The translations under genes were made by a program, and so were the position numbers. Under the pieces are notes generated by a model. It was not told the DNA's origin, did no database searches, and worked only from the letters and a program-made list of their open reading frames with translations. Shown piece after piece: positions 9,008 through 16,951 of a DNA stretch of 64,000 bases. Origin of the DNA: Gp1-AA133 sp963850425 (lineage in GTDB: Bacteria; Acidobacteriota; Terriglobia; Terriglobales; Acidobacteriaceae); assembly GCA_963850425.1 (NCBI GenBank), contig CAWKLF010000005.1:434001-498000 (forward strand). The letters run 5' to 3'. The stretch's first letter is position 1; every line of letters starts with the position of its first letter.

Positions 9008-10570
9008 ATGGCGGTTTGCGGGAGAGGTCTGTCTTTTGTGATGGCGGCTGGTCTGTTGATGGCGACGGCTGCTACGGCCCAGATGATCGACAACAACCTT
9101 GCGCCAAACGTTGCCAAGGCGGGTATCAACAAGTCGCTGCAAGACGAAATTGGGCCGGGGCGGGGAAATTTGACGATGCTGGGGTCCTCGATGTGCATGA
9201 TCGCGCACGATCCCTATCGTTCGATCCGGCGGGGCCGGCAACTGTTTCAGCGGAAATTTACGCACGCGCAGGGGCAGGGTCCGAACGAAAGCGACGGCGT
9301 CGGGGATATTAATACCAACAACGCAATCGGGGCGGGGCTAGCGGACAGCTGCGCCTTGTGCCACGGGCGGCCTCGCGGATCGGCTGGGGTCGGGGGCAAC
9401 GTTGTGTCGCGACCCGACAGCCGGGATGCTCCGCACCTTTTTGGTCTGGGTCTGCGGGAAATGCTGGCCGACGAGATCACGACGGATTTACGCAATATCC
9501 GGAACATGGCAGTGGTCCGGGCGGCGCAGATGCGGCAACCCGTAACTCTGCGCCTCAGGAGCAAGGGAATTGACTTCGGATCTATTACGGCGCTTGTAAA
9601 TGGTTCGGTGGATACATCGAAAATATCCGGCGTGGATGCCGACCTGCGAGTGAAGCCGTTCTTCGCTGAGGGCAGCGAGTTCTCCATCCGGCGGTTCATT
9701 GTGGGCGCGCTGCATAACGAGATGGGGCTGGAGGCCTCGAGCGATCCCGATCTTCTGACCGCGAGCGCGGGCGGACGGGCGGTCACACCATCGGGAATGG
9801 TGCTGGACGGGGCTATAGACAAAATCACACCACCTCCCGCGCAGGACCCGCAGAACGGCAACGAGGTCGACCCGGCAGTGGTTGATCACCTGGAGTTTTA
9901 CCTTCTGAACTACTTCAAGCCCGGCCATGGACAGCAGAATGATGCAACCGAAACGGGCCGTGAAGTATTTAACCGGATCGGTTGTGCCTCGTGCCACGTG
10001 GCGAACCTGACCGTCAATCACGATCGGCGGGTTGCGGATGTGGAAACCATGTATGACCCGCTGCGTGGAATTTTCAATAGCCTGTTTGCGACGGCCACTC
10101 CGCTGATCGTGGTCCAGGATGACGGTAGCGGTCAACCACCGATGAAGTTGCCGGCGGGCGGCTCTTTCGTTGTGAAGGACCTGCTGACGGATTTCAAGCG
10201 GCACGATGTGGGGCCGAAGTTTTACGAGCGCAATTGGGACGGTACGGTGCAGACGATGTTCATAACCCGTCCGCTGTGGGGAGTGGGTTCGACGGCTCCT
10301 TACGGACACGACGGGCGCAGCATGACCCTCAACGATGTGATTCTGCGGCACGGCGGAGAGTCGCAGGCCTCGCGCGACGCTTACGCGGCATTATCACCGC
10401 GCAGGTCGGCGGCGTTGCAGGCTTACCTGAATTCACTGGTGCTGTTCCCGCCGGACGATACGGCCTCGACGCTGGATCCCGGAGATCCGACGAAACCGAA
10501 TTTTCCGCAATTTGGCCACGGCAGCATCAAGTTGACGGTGCTGTTTGACGATCCGGGCGATCCGGAGTAG
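9008..10570 (+). CDS. Secreted di-haem c-type cytochrome, peroxidase/DHOR-like
   Basis: 520 residues with a signal peptide (residues 1-25, ending ATAQ). Two haem-c motifs are visible, CALCH at about 115-119 and CASCH at about 326-330, matching the di-haem oxidoreductase family (DUF1111/DHOR, relatives of bacterial cytochrome c peroxidase). An APYGHDGRS segment near 430 is the typical region ahead of the C-terminal end of such proteins. The start at 9008 is preferred over the in-frame ATG at 8993 because GGAGGA (8999-9004) lies directly ahead of it. It acts in the periplasm; whether it is a peroxidase or an electron shuttle cannot be told. A terminator follows at 10582. Confidence 0.85.
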   Translation: MAVCGRGLSFVMAAGLLMATAATAQMIDNNLAPNVAKAGINKSLQDEIGPGRGNLTMLGSSMCMIAHDPYRSIRRGRQLFQRKFTHAQGQGPNESDGVGDINTNNAIGAGLADSCALCHGRPRGSAGVGGNVVSRPDSRDAPHLFGLGLREMLADEITTDLRNIRNMAVVRAAQMRQPVTLRLRSKGIDFGSITALVNGSVDTSKISGVDADLRVKPFFAEGSEFSIRRFIVGALHNEMGLEASSDPDLLTASAGGRAVTPSGMVLDGAIDKITPPPAQDPQNGNEVDPAVVDHLEFYLLNYFKPGHGQQNDATETGREVFNRIGCASCHVANLTVNHDRRVADVETMYDPLRGIFNSLFATATPLIVVQDDGSGQPPMKLPAGGSFVVKDLLTDFKRHDVGPKFYERNWDGTVQTMFITRPLWGVGSTAPYGHDGRSMTLNDVILRHGGESQASRDAYAALSPRRSAALQAYLNSLVLFPPDDTASTLDPGDPTKPNFPQFGHGSIKLTVLFDDPGDPE

Positions 10571-10581
10571 TTCAACTGCAG

Positions 10582-10617
10582 GGGCCGCTCGTCGCTGCAG
10601 GGCGGCCCAGTTTTTTT
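10582..10617 (+). terminator. Intrinsic terminator after the di-haem cytochrome gene
   Basis: A 7-bp GC stem (GGGCCGC at 10582-10588, GCGGCCC at 10602-10608) is followed by AG and seven T residues (10611-10617). It separates the cytochrome gene from the regulator that starts at 10660. Confidence 0.75.
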
Positions 10618-10659
10618 CCGCAAAATTCTGGGGCTTGAGCCTCGGCTACAATAGCCGGC

Positions 10660-11361
10660 GTGCCCGATCAAGATCTGAGTCCCGGACAAATACTCTCCAT
10701 AGTTCCTATTTTTTCCAGCCTCGCAGAGGATGAGTTGGGATTTGTGTCCCAGCGCGCCGTGGCACGACGTTACTCCGCGGGACAAATGGTGTTCGGCGAA
10801 GGCGAGCCCTGTAGCGGACTGTACGTGGTTGCGGAAGGGCATGTGCGGATATTCAAGAGCTCGGCTGGCGGGCGCGAGCAGGTGCTGAGCATCGAAGGCC
10901 CGGGCAGTTCGGTCGCGGAGTTACCCGTGTTCGATGGCGGCAACTATCCCGCTTCGGTGGTTGCGATGGACGAAGCGACGCTGCTGTTCGTGAGCAAGCA
11001 GGATTTCCAGGCGTTATGCCTGGCGCATCCCAGGGTCGCGCTGAAGGTGTTGCGGGTGGTGGGTGCGCGGCTGCGCAAGCTGGTGGGAATCATCGAAGAG
11101 CTGTCTTTCACCACCGTCCGGCACCGGTTGGCGGCGTTTCTGCTGCGGCTCGCGCAAAAGGAAGGAAAGAAGACGGGGCAGGGTATTGAGGTGACTTTGC
11201 CGGTCAGCAACCAGGAGTTGGCTTCGCAGATCGGCACGGTGCGGGAGCTGGTCTCGCGGAATTTGTCGCGCCTGCAGGCGGAGGGTCTGATCAAGATGGA
11301 CGGGCGCAGCGTGGTCCTGTGCAACATGAAGGCGCTGGAAGATGACTTGCAGGCGGGGTAG
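10660..11361 (+). CDS. CRP/FNR-family transcriptional regulator (NO-island regulator)
   Basis: 233 residues from a GTG start. Residues 15-130 form the cyclic-nucleotide-binding-like sensor fold (FSSLAEDELGFV, GEGEPCSGLYVVAEGHVRIF), followed by the long dimerisation helix and an HTH_Crp domain (about 150-225: SNQELASQIGTVRELVSRNLSRL). There is no N-terminal cysteine cluster, so it is not an O2-sensing [4Fe-4S] FNR; NnrR/DNR-type NO sensing via haem is a fair guess. The recognition helix reads R-E-L-V-S-R, combining the Arg of CRP with the E..SR of FNR. The downstream genes for NO repair and reduction and the palindromes at 11494, 14910 and 16554 suggest its regulon. Confidence 0.9.
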   Translation: MPDQDLSPGQILSIVPIFSSLAEDELGFVSQRAVARRYSAGQMVFGEGEPCSGLYVVAEGHVRIFKSSAGGREQVLSIEGPGSSVAELPVFDGGNYPASVVAMDEATLLFVSKQDFQALCLAHPRVALKVLRVVGARLRKLVGIIEELSFTTVRHRLAAFLLRLAQKEGKKTGQGIEVTLPVSNQELASQIGTVRELVSRNLSRLQAEGLIKMDGRSVVLCNMKALEDDLQAG

Positions 11362-11493
11362 CCCGTCCGTGCTGGCGTGAAGCAGATTCCCCGAGGCTCA
11401 CCGCGCTTGTCGAATGACAAGAATTTCAGGTGGTTCCTGCCGGGTTGGGCCTTCGCTCACGCCATACTCTGTTGTTTCTTTATTTTCCCGAGG

Positions 11494-11509
11494 TGTGACA
11501 AAAGTCATG
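11494..11509. promoter_or_regulatory. CRP/FNR-type operator upstream of ric
   Basis: TGTGAC-AAAA-GTCATG is a 16-bp interrupted palindrome with the half-site spacing of CRP/FNR operators. It lies 80 bp upstream of the ric start, a usual distance for an activator site. It matches the palindromes at 14910-14925 and 16554-16569 in half-site and spacer length. Confidence 0.6.
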
Positions 11510-11588
11510 GGAATGGTTTTGGCGAGTCGATAGTCTCTCATCATCAGACGCGATCACTCCATCAGGATGTGGGCGTTGGGAGGATGAG

Positions 11589-12317
11589 ATGAGCCAGACG
11601 ATGACGAAGACCGTTCGGGAAGTGGCGCTGGAAAATCCCGCGGCGGCGCGGGTATTTGAGCGCCTGGGCATTGATTATTGCTGCGGCGGCGCCAAATCGC
11701 TGGAAGAGGCGTGCCAGGTTGCCCATCTGAATTTTGATGAAGTAGTGGACTCGCTCGAGATGGCAGAGCAGGCCTCGAGAAGTTCACAGGTGGAACGGAA
11801 CTGGGGACAAGAACCGCTGTCGGAATTAATCGCACACATCAGAGGCACTCACCACAAGTTCACGCGGGCGGAAATCGAGCGACTTGGACCGCTGTTTGAC
11901 AAGGTGTGCTCCGTTCACGGGAAGAACTACCCGGAATTGCTCGACGTGCGCTCGATCTTCCAAGGCTTGGCGCAGGAACTCACGCACCATCTGATGAAGG
12001 AAGAAATGGTGTTATTCCCACACCTGATTCGGTTGGAGGAATCGGTGTTGGAGAAGGCCCCGGTGATGCCGCCGCCTTTCGGGACGGTGCAGAATCCGAT
12101 CTCCATGATGGAACACGAGCACGATTCGGCGGGCGAAGCACTGCGCGCCATCCGCAAAGCGACCAAGGAATTCACGGCTCCCGCGGAAGCTTGCGTCAGC
12201 TACCGGGCGCTCTACCAGGCGCTGCGCGACTTTGAGGCTGACCTGCACCGGCATATTCACCTCGAGAACAACATCCTTTTTCCGCGCGCGCTGGCTATGG
12301 AACGAGGAGACAAATAG
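11589..12317 (+). CDS. ric: Iron-sulfur cluster repair di-iron protein RIC (YtfE/ScdA family)
   Basis: 242 residues. The N-terminal DUF542 (ScdA-N) domain shows the diagnostic LGIDYCCGG (Cys31-Cys32), and a hemerythrin-like four-helix bundle follows with His/Glu ligands in HIRGTHHKF, HHLMKEEMVLFPHL, MEHEHDSAG and HRHIHLENNILFPR. RIC proteins repair Fe-S clusters damaged by nitric oxide or peroxide in the cytoplasm. It lies 80 bp after a candidate operator and 170 bp ahead of the NO reductase gene, with no terminator seen between, so co-transcription is likely. Length and domain order match the family; the start ATG begins the conserved N-terminal domain. Confidence 0.93.
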   Translation: MSQTMTKTVREVALENPAAARVFERLGIDYCCGGAKSLEEACQVAHLNFDEVVDSLEMAEQASRSSQVERNWGQEPLSELIAHIRGTHHKFTRAEIERLGPLFDKVCSVHGKNYPELLDVRSIFQGLAQELTHHLMKEEMVLFPHLIRLEESVLEKAPVMPPPFGTVQNPISMMEHEHDSAGEALRAIRKATKEFTAPAEACVSYRALYQALRDFEADLHRHIHLENNILFPRALAMERGDK

Positions 12318-12487
12318 CCAGTCCGGCCGTCCATGGTGCGAGCGGGTGCCAACGTGATGCTCGGGCAGTCGCACTCATTGGCTGCAAGTCTTGACTGAAT
12401 CGCGGCGCCAGAGGAGTAACATGCCTCGTGGTGCGATATAGAGTTCGCCCGGCCGCGAAAAATCTCTCGAAAGGAAGGGCGTCATAT

Positions 12488-14779
12488 ATGTCTTATCGAA
12501 AACTGTGGATCGCTCTGGGCCTGGTGCTGGTGATTTCATTTGCCGTGCTAGGCGGGGTGGGCGTCAAGGTCCTTAACAATGCTCCCCCGATTCCATCGCA
12601 GGTGGTGGCGAGCGACGGTCGCGTGCTTTTTACGGGCACGGCTATCCAAGACGGGCAGGGAGCATGGCAGTCGATCGGAGGACAGGAAGTCGGCACGATC
12701 TGGGGCCACGGATCGTACATTGCTCCCGACTGGACGGCGGACTGGCTGCACCGGGAATGCGTGCTGATACTGGATCGTTGGGCTGCCGAGTCCGGCGCGA
12801 GTAACTACGCTGCGCTTGGTGCGGAGCAGCAGGCGGCGTTGCAGGCACGCCTGAAGGGGATCATGCGGCAAAACACCTACGACGCTGCAACCGGAACGAT
12901 CACGGTCGATCCTATGCGCGCTGCCGCGTTCGAGGAACTCGAGCGATATTACGCGGACATATTCACGCGGGGCCGCAATGAATACGCGATCCAGGCAAAC
13001 GCGCTGAGCGATCCAGAGAAACTGCGCCAGATGAGCGCATTTTTCTGGTGGACGTCGTGGGCCGCGTCGACCAATCGGCCAGGCAGCGATGTGACGTACA
13101 CGCAGAACTGGCCACATGAGCCATTGATCGGGAATGAGCCGACCGGGGCCATCATGGTATGGAGCGTGATCAGCTTTGTACTGCTGCTGGGCGGAGTGGG
13201 TGGCATGGTCTGGTACTTCGGATCTCAGCCCAGAACGGTGGCGGAGGAATTGTTGCCGGAGTCGGACCCACTGCTTGGACTCAGTCCTACTCCGTCGCAA
13301 CGGGCCACGATCAAATACTTCTTTGTCGTTGCCGCGTTGTGGGTGGTGCAAGTAGCTCTGGGAGCGGTCACGGCGCACTATGGCGTCGAAGGTTCCAGCT
13401 TTTACGGGATCCCGTTGGCCAAGTGGCTGCCTTACAGCGTGACCCGCACGTGGCATTTGCAGATTGGAATTTTCTGGATTGCGACCTCGTGGCTGGCCAC
13501 CGGTTTGTACGTTGCTCCTGCCGTGAGCGGCGCGGAACCCAAGGGACAGCGGCTGGGAGTGAACGTACTATTTGGCGCTCTCATCTTTGTAGTGGTCGGG
13601 TCGCTGGCGGGCGAATGGCTGGGCATCCAGCACAAGCTGGGCAGTCTGTGGTTCTGGCTGGGAACGCAGGGTTACGAGTACGTGGACCTGGGCCGAGTGT
13701 GGCAGATTCTGCTGTTCGGCGGGCTCGTCTTCTGGCTCTGGCTGATGTGGCGTGCGTTGCGCCCGGCGCTGGCTCGAGGGGATGAAAATCGTCCGCTGCT
13801 GACAATGTTTCTCATTTCCAGCATCGCGATCCCGCTATTCTACGCAGCCGGCTTGATGTACGGGCAGCGCAGCAACCTCGTAACCGCCGAATACTGGCGC
13901 TGGTGGGTGGTGCACCTGTGGGTGGAAGGTTTCTTTGAAGTGTTCGCCACCGTGGTGATCGCGTTCCTGCTGACGCGCCTGAAGCTGCTGTCGGTCACGA
14001 CCGCCACGCGAGCCGTGCTGTTCTCGACCGTCGTTTTTCTTTCGGGTGGAATTATCGGAACGTTCCACCACCTGTACTTTGCCGGGACGCCCAGCATCGT
14101 GCTTGGCTTGGGGGCGGTGTTCAGCGCGCTCGAGGTGGTTCCGCTGGTGCTCATTGGCTTCGAGGCATGGGAGAACATTCGGCTGGCACGATCACGCCAG
14201 CAACACGTCTGGGTGGCGGCATACAAGTGGCCAATTTACTTTTTCGTGGCCGTCGCCTTCTGGAATTTCGTGGGAGCGGGATTGTTTGGATTTCTGATCA
14301 ATCCGCCCATCGCGCTGTACTACATGCAGGGCTTGAACACCACGCCGGTGCATGGGCACACGGCGCTATTCGGTGTGTACGGAATGCTCGGTCTGGGGCT
14401 GATGCTGTTCTGCCTGCGGGCTCTGCGTCCGGGAAAGGCGTGGAAGAACGGTCCGCTCGCGCTCTCATTCTGGGCGATTAACCTGGGACTTGCGTTGATG
14501 GTGTTGATCAGCGTGCTTCCCATTGGGCTGATGCAAGCCTGGGCCTCGGTCGAATACGGCACCTGGTATGCCCGTTCGGCGGAGTTCCTGCATTCCAGCG
14601 GGATGAACCAGTTGCGTTGGATGCGCATGATCGGCGACAGCATCTTCGCGCTGGGCGCGCTGGTGTTGGGCTGGTTCGTGCTTGGACTGGTCACCGGACA
14701 CTCCTATGACGACCGCGGATTCGTGAACGAAGGGCAATGGGAGGTACGCGAAGAAGAAGAGCTCGCATTGCACAGATAG
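12488..14779 (+). CDS. norZ: Quinol-dependent nitric oxide reductase (qNOR)
   Basis: About 763 residues. The N-terminal helix and ~200-residue periplasmic extension (GAWQSIGGQEVGTIWGHGSYIAPDWTADWLHRE) are the cytochrome-c-fold-like segment fused in qNORs, with no CXXCH haem motif, as expected for quinol users. A haem-copper-oxidase-like core follows with 12-13 membrane helices and conserved ligands in RTWHLQIGIFW, WWVVHLWVEGFFEVF, GTFHHLYFAG and GHTALFGVYG. It reduces 2 NO to N2O. The start at 12488 is chosen over the in-frame one at 12428 because AAGGAA (12471-12476) precedes it and the hydrophobic helix follows. No nitrite or nitrous-oxide reductase is nearby, so NO detoxification is more likely than full denitrification. 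Confidence 0.93.
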   Translation: MSYRKLWIALGLVLVISFAVLGGVGVKVLNNAPPIPSQVVASDGRVLFTGTAIQDGQGAWQSIGGQEVGTIWGHGSYIAPDWTADWLHRECVLILDRWAAESGASNYAALGAEQQAALQARLKGIMRQNTYDAATGTITVDPMRAAAFEELERYYADIFTRGRNEYAIQANALSDPEKLRQMSAFFWWTSWAASTNRPGSDVTYTQNWPHEPLIGNEPTGAIMVWSVISFVLLLGGVGGMVWYFGSQPRTVAEELLPESDPLLGLSPTPSQRATIKYFFVVAALWVVQVALGAVTAHYGVEGSSFYGIPLAKWLPYSVTRTWHLQIGIFWIATSWLATGLYVAPAVSGAEPKGQRLGVNVLFGALIFVVVGSLAGEWLGIQHKLGSLWFWLGTQGYEYVDLGRVWQILLFGGLVFWLWLMWRALRPALARGDENRPLLTMFLISSIAIPLFYAAGLMYGQRSNLVTAEYWRWWVVHLWVEGFFEVFATVVIAFLLTRLKLLSVTTATRAVLFSTVVFLSGGIIGTFHHLYFAGTPSIVLGLGAVFSALEVVPLVLIGFEAWENIRLARSRQQHVWVAAYKWPIYFFVAVAFWNFVGAGLFGFLINPPIALYYMQGLNTTPVHGHTALFGVYGMLGLGLMLFCLRALRPGKAWKNGPLALSFWAINLGLALMVLISVLPIGLMQAWASVEYGTWYARSAEFLHSSGMNQLRWMRMIGDSIFALGALVLGWFVLGLVTGHSYDDRGFVNEGQWEVREEEELALHR

Positions 14780-14798
14780 GCGAGATTGTGTGAAAAAT

Positions 14799-14825
14799 CC
14801 CCGCCCAAGCGAAGCTTGAACGGGG
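14799..14825. repeat. Dispersed hairpin repeat, third copy
   Basis: CCCCG-CCCAAGC-GAA-GCTTGAA-CGGGG followed by CACCCTTCC. It is the same hairpin as at 2564-2590 and about 2381-2406 (all followed by .CACCCT.), with different but still largely pairing stem bases. Confidence 0.6.
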
Positions 14826-14845
14826 CACCCTTCCACAAGTTACCC

Positions 14846-14872
14846 GGCCCGACGGCAAACGTCGGGCCTTTT
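14846..14872 (+). terminator. Intrinsic terminator after the NO reductase gene
   Basis: A perfect 9-bp stem (GGCCCGACG at 14846-14854, CGTCGGGCC at 14860-14868) with loop GCAAA is followed by TTTT. It closes the ric-norZ transcription unit 67 bp after the stop. Confidence 0.85.
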
Positions 14873-14909
14873 CCTTGGCCTTCCCGCCAGGTTGCGCTCC
14901 TGACCTCGG

Positions 14910-14925
14910 TGTGACATAGGTCACA
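14910..14925. promoter_or_regulatory. CRP/FNR-type operator upstream of the radical SAM gene
   Basis: TGTGACATAGGTCACA is a perfect 6-4-6 palindrome. It overlaps the first possible ATG of the following frame (14925), which argues that translation begins further downstream at 14988. It shares its half-site with the ric operator at 11494. Confidence 0.68.
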
Positions 14926-14987
14926 TGCAATGTGTGACAAGTCTGGGACCATCGATCCAGCGTTTCGTGGGAGTGGAGGGATCTCAA

Positions 14988-16127
14988 GTGCAGCCCATGC
15001 TGGATTTCAACGAGCGGCCGTTCATCGTCATCTGGGAAACGACGCAGGCGTGCGACCTGGCGTGCTTACATTGCCGCGCCTGCGCGCAGCCGGTTCGGAG
15101 CGCGCTGGAACTGAATACCGACGAGGCCAAGCGACTCATCGAGGATGTGGCCGGCATGGCCGCGCCGGTTTTTGTGCTGACCGGGGGAGACCCATTAAAG
15201 CGGCCCGATATTTTCGAACTGGTGAAGTATGCCTCGACCAACGGAGTCCGGATTTCCCTGACGCCCAGCGCGACCCCCTTACTGACCAGGGAAGCCATTC
15301 AACGCCTGAAAGACAACGGTCTGGCACGGCTGGCCATCAGCCTGGACGGGCCCACCGCGGCGATTCATGACGCATTCCGGCGCGTGCCGGGTTCGTACGA
15401 CTGGACCCTCAACGCCGTCCGCATTGCCCACGACATTGGTCTTCCGGCGCAGATCAACACAACCATCACGCGGCACAATCTTCAGCACCTGGAGGCGATG
15501 ATCGCGCTGCTTGAGCAACTGGACATCGTTTTATGGAGCGTGTTTTTCCTTGTGCCAACGGGCAGGGGCTCGTCCATTGATTTGATCTCGGCGGAAGAAT
15601 TCGAAGAGGTATTCGCGAAGCTGCACGAAACCTCGCGGCGCGTGAAGTTTGATATCAAGAGCACCGAGGCCCAGCACTATCGCCGTTTTCTTCTGCAGAG
15701 GCGCACCGAGGAAAAGCGCAAAGGAAATGGCGCGTCGCTGCCGCCTATGCTGGGGATGAGCACTGCCGATGGAATCGGCCGAGCTGCGCGCGGGATCAAC
15801 GACGGAAAGGGATTCGTGTTTGTGTCTCATCTCGGGGAAGTATTTCCCAGCGGCTTTCTTCCGGTTTCAGCCGGGAACGTGAGGAAACAATCTTTAAGCG
15901 ATCTGTACCGGCATTCGCCTCTGTTCACATCTTTGCGGGAAAGCGGAAATCTGAAAGGGAAGTGCGGGATTTGCGAGTTTCGGGAGGTGTGCGGGGGATC
16001 ACGCGCGCGCGCCTATGCCGTGACTGGCGACATGTTCGCGGAAGAACCGTGCTGTTCCTGGCAACCCAAGACACATGTCCGGCAGCGCGACGCTGTGGCG
16101 TCGGAGGCAGTGGTTGTCATGGAGTAG
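14988..16127 (+). CDS. Radical SAM/SPASM-domain enzyme
   Basis: About 379 residues. The N-terminal radical SAM motif is CDLACLHC (CX3CX2C), ahead of a TIM-barrel-like fold with the GG(D)P motif (LTGGDPLKRPD). The C-terminal SPASM-type cysteine set is CGICEFREVCGG and then EEPCCSW. The family resembles NirJ/AhbD haem-modifying enzymes and the uncharacterised TIGR04053-type group; the substrate is unknown. A GTG start at 14988 is chosen because GGAGGG (14975-14980) lies seven bases ahead and the in-frame ATG at 14925 falls in an operator; ATG 14997 is the alternative. It has its own terminator-bounded unit between the NO reductase and the multicopper oxidase. Confidence 0.85.
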   Translation: MQPMLDFNERPFIVIWETTQACDLACLHCRACAQPVRSALELNTDEAKRLIEDVAGMAAPVFVLTGGDPLKRPDIFELVKYASTNGVRISLTPSATPLLTREAIQRLKDNGLARLAISLDGPTAAIHDAFRRVPGSYDWTLNAVRIAHDIGLPAQINTTITRHNLQHLEAMIALLEQLDIVLWSVFFLVPTGRGSSIDLISAEEFEEVFAKLHETSRRVKFDIKSTEAQHYRRFLLQRRTEEKRKGNGASLPPMLGMSTADGIGRAARGINDGKGFVFVSHLGEVFPSGFLPVSAGNVRKQSLSDLYRHSPLFTSLRESGNLKGKCGICEFREVCGGSRARAYAVTGDMFAEEPCCSWQPKTHVRQRDAVASEAVVVME

Positions 16128-16137
16128 ATATGGCCGC

Positions 16138-16314
16138 TCACACCCAGCGACCGGCTTCCGCTTTGCGTTGCGCAGCAATCGACATGGCAGTCAGTTGAAG
16201 TATCTCTTCGAGGATTTCAGACCGCCGGGTCTGGGATTCGTTGCCGGTGGACAGGGGAGCAGAGTCCAGTTCGGTCAGCAGGGCCTCGACGCGCGATTCC
16301 AAGGTGCAATTCAT
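16138..16314 (-). CDS. Possible small helical protein
   Basis: A 58-codon frame starts at ATG 16314 and stops at TGA 16138. The product begins MNCTLESRVEALLTEL and is charged and amphipathic, with RRSEILEEILQLTAMSIAAQRKAEAG likely one long helix. An AAGGAG lies about 16 bases ahead of the ATG, further than ideal. It is convergent with the radical SAM gene, ending 11 bp from its stop. No family is recognised; it could be a chance frame, but composition and amphipathicity are protein-like. Confidence 0.4.
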   Translation of the reverse strand: MNCTLESRVEALLTELDSAPLSTGNESQTRRSEILEEILQLTAMSIAAQRKAEAGRWV

Positions 16315-16951
16315 GGAGCAAAAGTACGGGCTCCTTGCACCTGCCGGAAGTGATCCAGAGCACGCTGTATCGTGACGACAGTCCTTTGCTGGCTCAGCAA
16401 AACCGCCCTACATTTGCCGCGAGCAGCGCTCTTGGGGGAGCTGTTCGAGACGAGCGCCCCGCGACTCGAACCTGGGTCCGGGACGTTCGCCGGTTTCAGG
16501 GATTTCCTCCATTGCTCCTAGCACAACCTCCCTTCCAAGGATTTTTCCTCTCTTGTGATCAGAATCACGGACCGTCGTATCTAAGATCACTGCCGACTGA
16601 CGCAACATTTTGTACAACCCATGCAGCGTTGCAGCAGTTCCCCCCAGGCCCAAACGCTGATGCAACGCGGCTCCCCGGGCCATTTCGTAAATATGGATTC
16701 CAAGACGTGCTGCACGCCGCGGGTGACGTGTGCCGGCACTACGGGAGGTGCAAGAGCCCAGCGCACTGCATGCAGGCTCTGGCTAAAGAGGTATAGCCCT
16801 GCATGTGTAGCTGGAGAAAAGCAGCATGGAGCGCCACTTTGTCAGGGCTCTCCTGGCTTCATAAGCAATAGTCATTTGTGTGCCGTTGCTCTGGCTCTAC
16901 CAGGGCAAGGGAGAGGCCTAATTTCGGAACGAAGTTCCACGCGGAGGGCAC
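16315..16951. other. Intergenic region ahead of the multicopper oxidase
   Basis: About 640 bp with no confident gene. It holds the palindrome at 16554-16569. A plus-strand frame ending at 16796 has a Cys-rich tail (DVCRHYGRCKSPAHCMQAL) with GC-rich third positions over its last 40 codons, but no credible ATG/GTG start or ribosome-binding site, so I leave it uncalled. Confidence 0.4.
16554..16569. promoter_or_regulatory. CRP/FNR-type operator, third copy
   Basis: TGTGAT-CAGA-ATCACG has the same 6-4-6 layout and TGTGA half-site as the operators at 11494 and 14910. It is 382 bp upstream of the multicopper oxidase and 240 bp upstream of the small minus-strand frame starting at 16314, so its target is uncertain; a long leader or an unannotated small gene may lie between. 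Confidence 0.5.

Noticed and set aside
16335..16796. 153-residue plus-strand frame with Cys-rich end
   Set aside because: No credible start or ribosome-binding site, N-terminal half lacks protein-like composition; kept only as a remark.
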